DNA of 64,000 nucleotides from Serratia rubidaea (GTDB lineage Bacteria; Pseudomonadota; Gammaproteobacteria; Enterobacterales; Enterobacteriaceae): NCBI GenBank assembly GCA_901472405.1, contig LR590463.1, positions 3,658,001 to 3,722,000 of the forward strand, read 5' to 3'. Shown piece by piece: positions 63,903 to 64,000 of this stretch (position 1 is its first letter; each line of letters starts with the position of its first letter). The notes under the pieces were generated by a model. It saw only the letters and a program-made list of their open reading frames with translations, ran no database searches and was not told where the DNA came from. The position numbers and the translations under genes were made by a program.

Positions 63903-64000
63903 TGCGCGTCGGACTCCTTATTGGCCTCAGGGGGCGCGTAAGTATCTTCCGGCTCGACGGGGATCGCGGTGCCTCGTGCCGGCTGGCTTTCCGGCTCCGC
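63899..64000 (-). CDS. qseG: QseG lipoprotein, C-terminal end only
   Basis: The last 33 codons of a minus-strand gene that begins beyond the window: acidic, proline-rich, ending AIPVEPEDTYAPPEANKE and SDAQ before TGA. The four-base ATGA overlap with glrR and the place between glrK and glrR identify it as qseG (yfhG), the outer-membrane lipoprotein that activates the GlrK/QseE kinase. The tail itself is not conserved enough to identify it without context. Confidence 0.75.

Overview
The window is a chromosomal stretch of an enterobacterium, most likely Serratia. The right half has the standard enterobacterial order der-bamB-yfgM-hisS-ispG-rodZ-pilW-rlmN-ndk-sseB-pepB-iscX-fdx-hscA-hscB-iscA-iscU-iscS-iscR-trmJ / suhB, and glyA / hmp, glnB-nadE-glrR-qseG. 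Serratia is suggested by a thermolysin-like metalloprotease of the protealysin type with its small inhibitor gene directly behind it, placed between the xseA/guaBA region and der.

Layout. (1) 1-5729, minus strand: a tightly overlapping operon of a 2-oxoglutarate/Fe(II) amino-acid dioxygenase, an SHMT-fold PLP enzyme, a double ATP-grasp ligase, a TIM-barrel isomerase/epimerase-like protein and an AzlC-type permease cut by the window edge. It looks like an uncharacterised pathway that makes and exports a modified amino acid or a small amide. It starts from a strikingly AT-rich promoter region. (2) 6069-12624: accessory genes: an HxlR regulator with a divergent GST, an SDR oxidoreductase, a GNAT, a metallo-beta-lactamase-fold hydrolase, a DJ-1/AraC regulator, and an HxlR regulator with a divergent MFS exporter. 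(3) 12766-17655, minus: sugar symporter, GH43 beta-xylosidase and LamB/ScrY-like porin, that is, xylo-oligosaccharide uptake and breakdown. (4) 17996-20570: decayed fragments and a LysR/MFS pair. (5) 20702-25413: guaBA divergent from xseA. (6) 25448-30527: GH31 glycosidase and an organic-acid/sugar-acid MFS transporter, divergent from a LacI-type regulator. (7) 30589-31947: protealysin and emfourin. (8) 31966-64000: the conserved core, with DUF1007 plus a NicO-family metal permease behind a Zur-like box, csiE, hcaT and glyA/hmp.

A major caveat is sequence quality. About 28 genes are broken by roughly 66 single-base insertions or losses, mostly losses and often in short homopolymers. The broken genes include guaA, guaB, hisS, ispG, der and hscA, which a living enterobacterium cannot lack. 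In every case adding or removing one base restores a full-length family-typical protein and the arithmetic of the reading frame. I therefore treat these as assembly or base-calling errors, not pseudogenes, and give one CDS span per gene. Errors are dense at about 18-48 kb. They are absent at about 13-18 kb, 49-56 kb and 57.5-64 kb.
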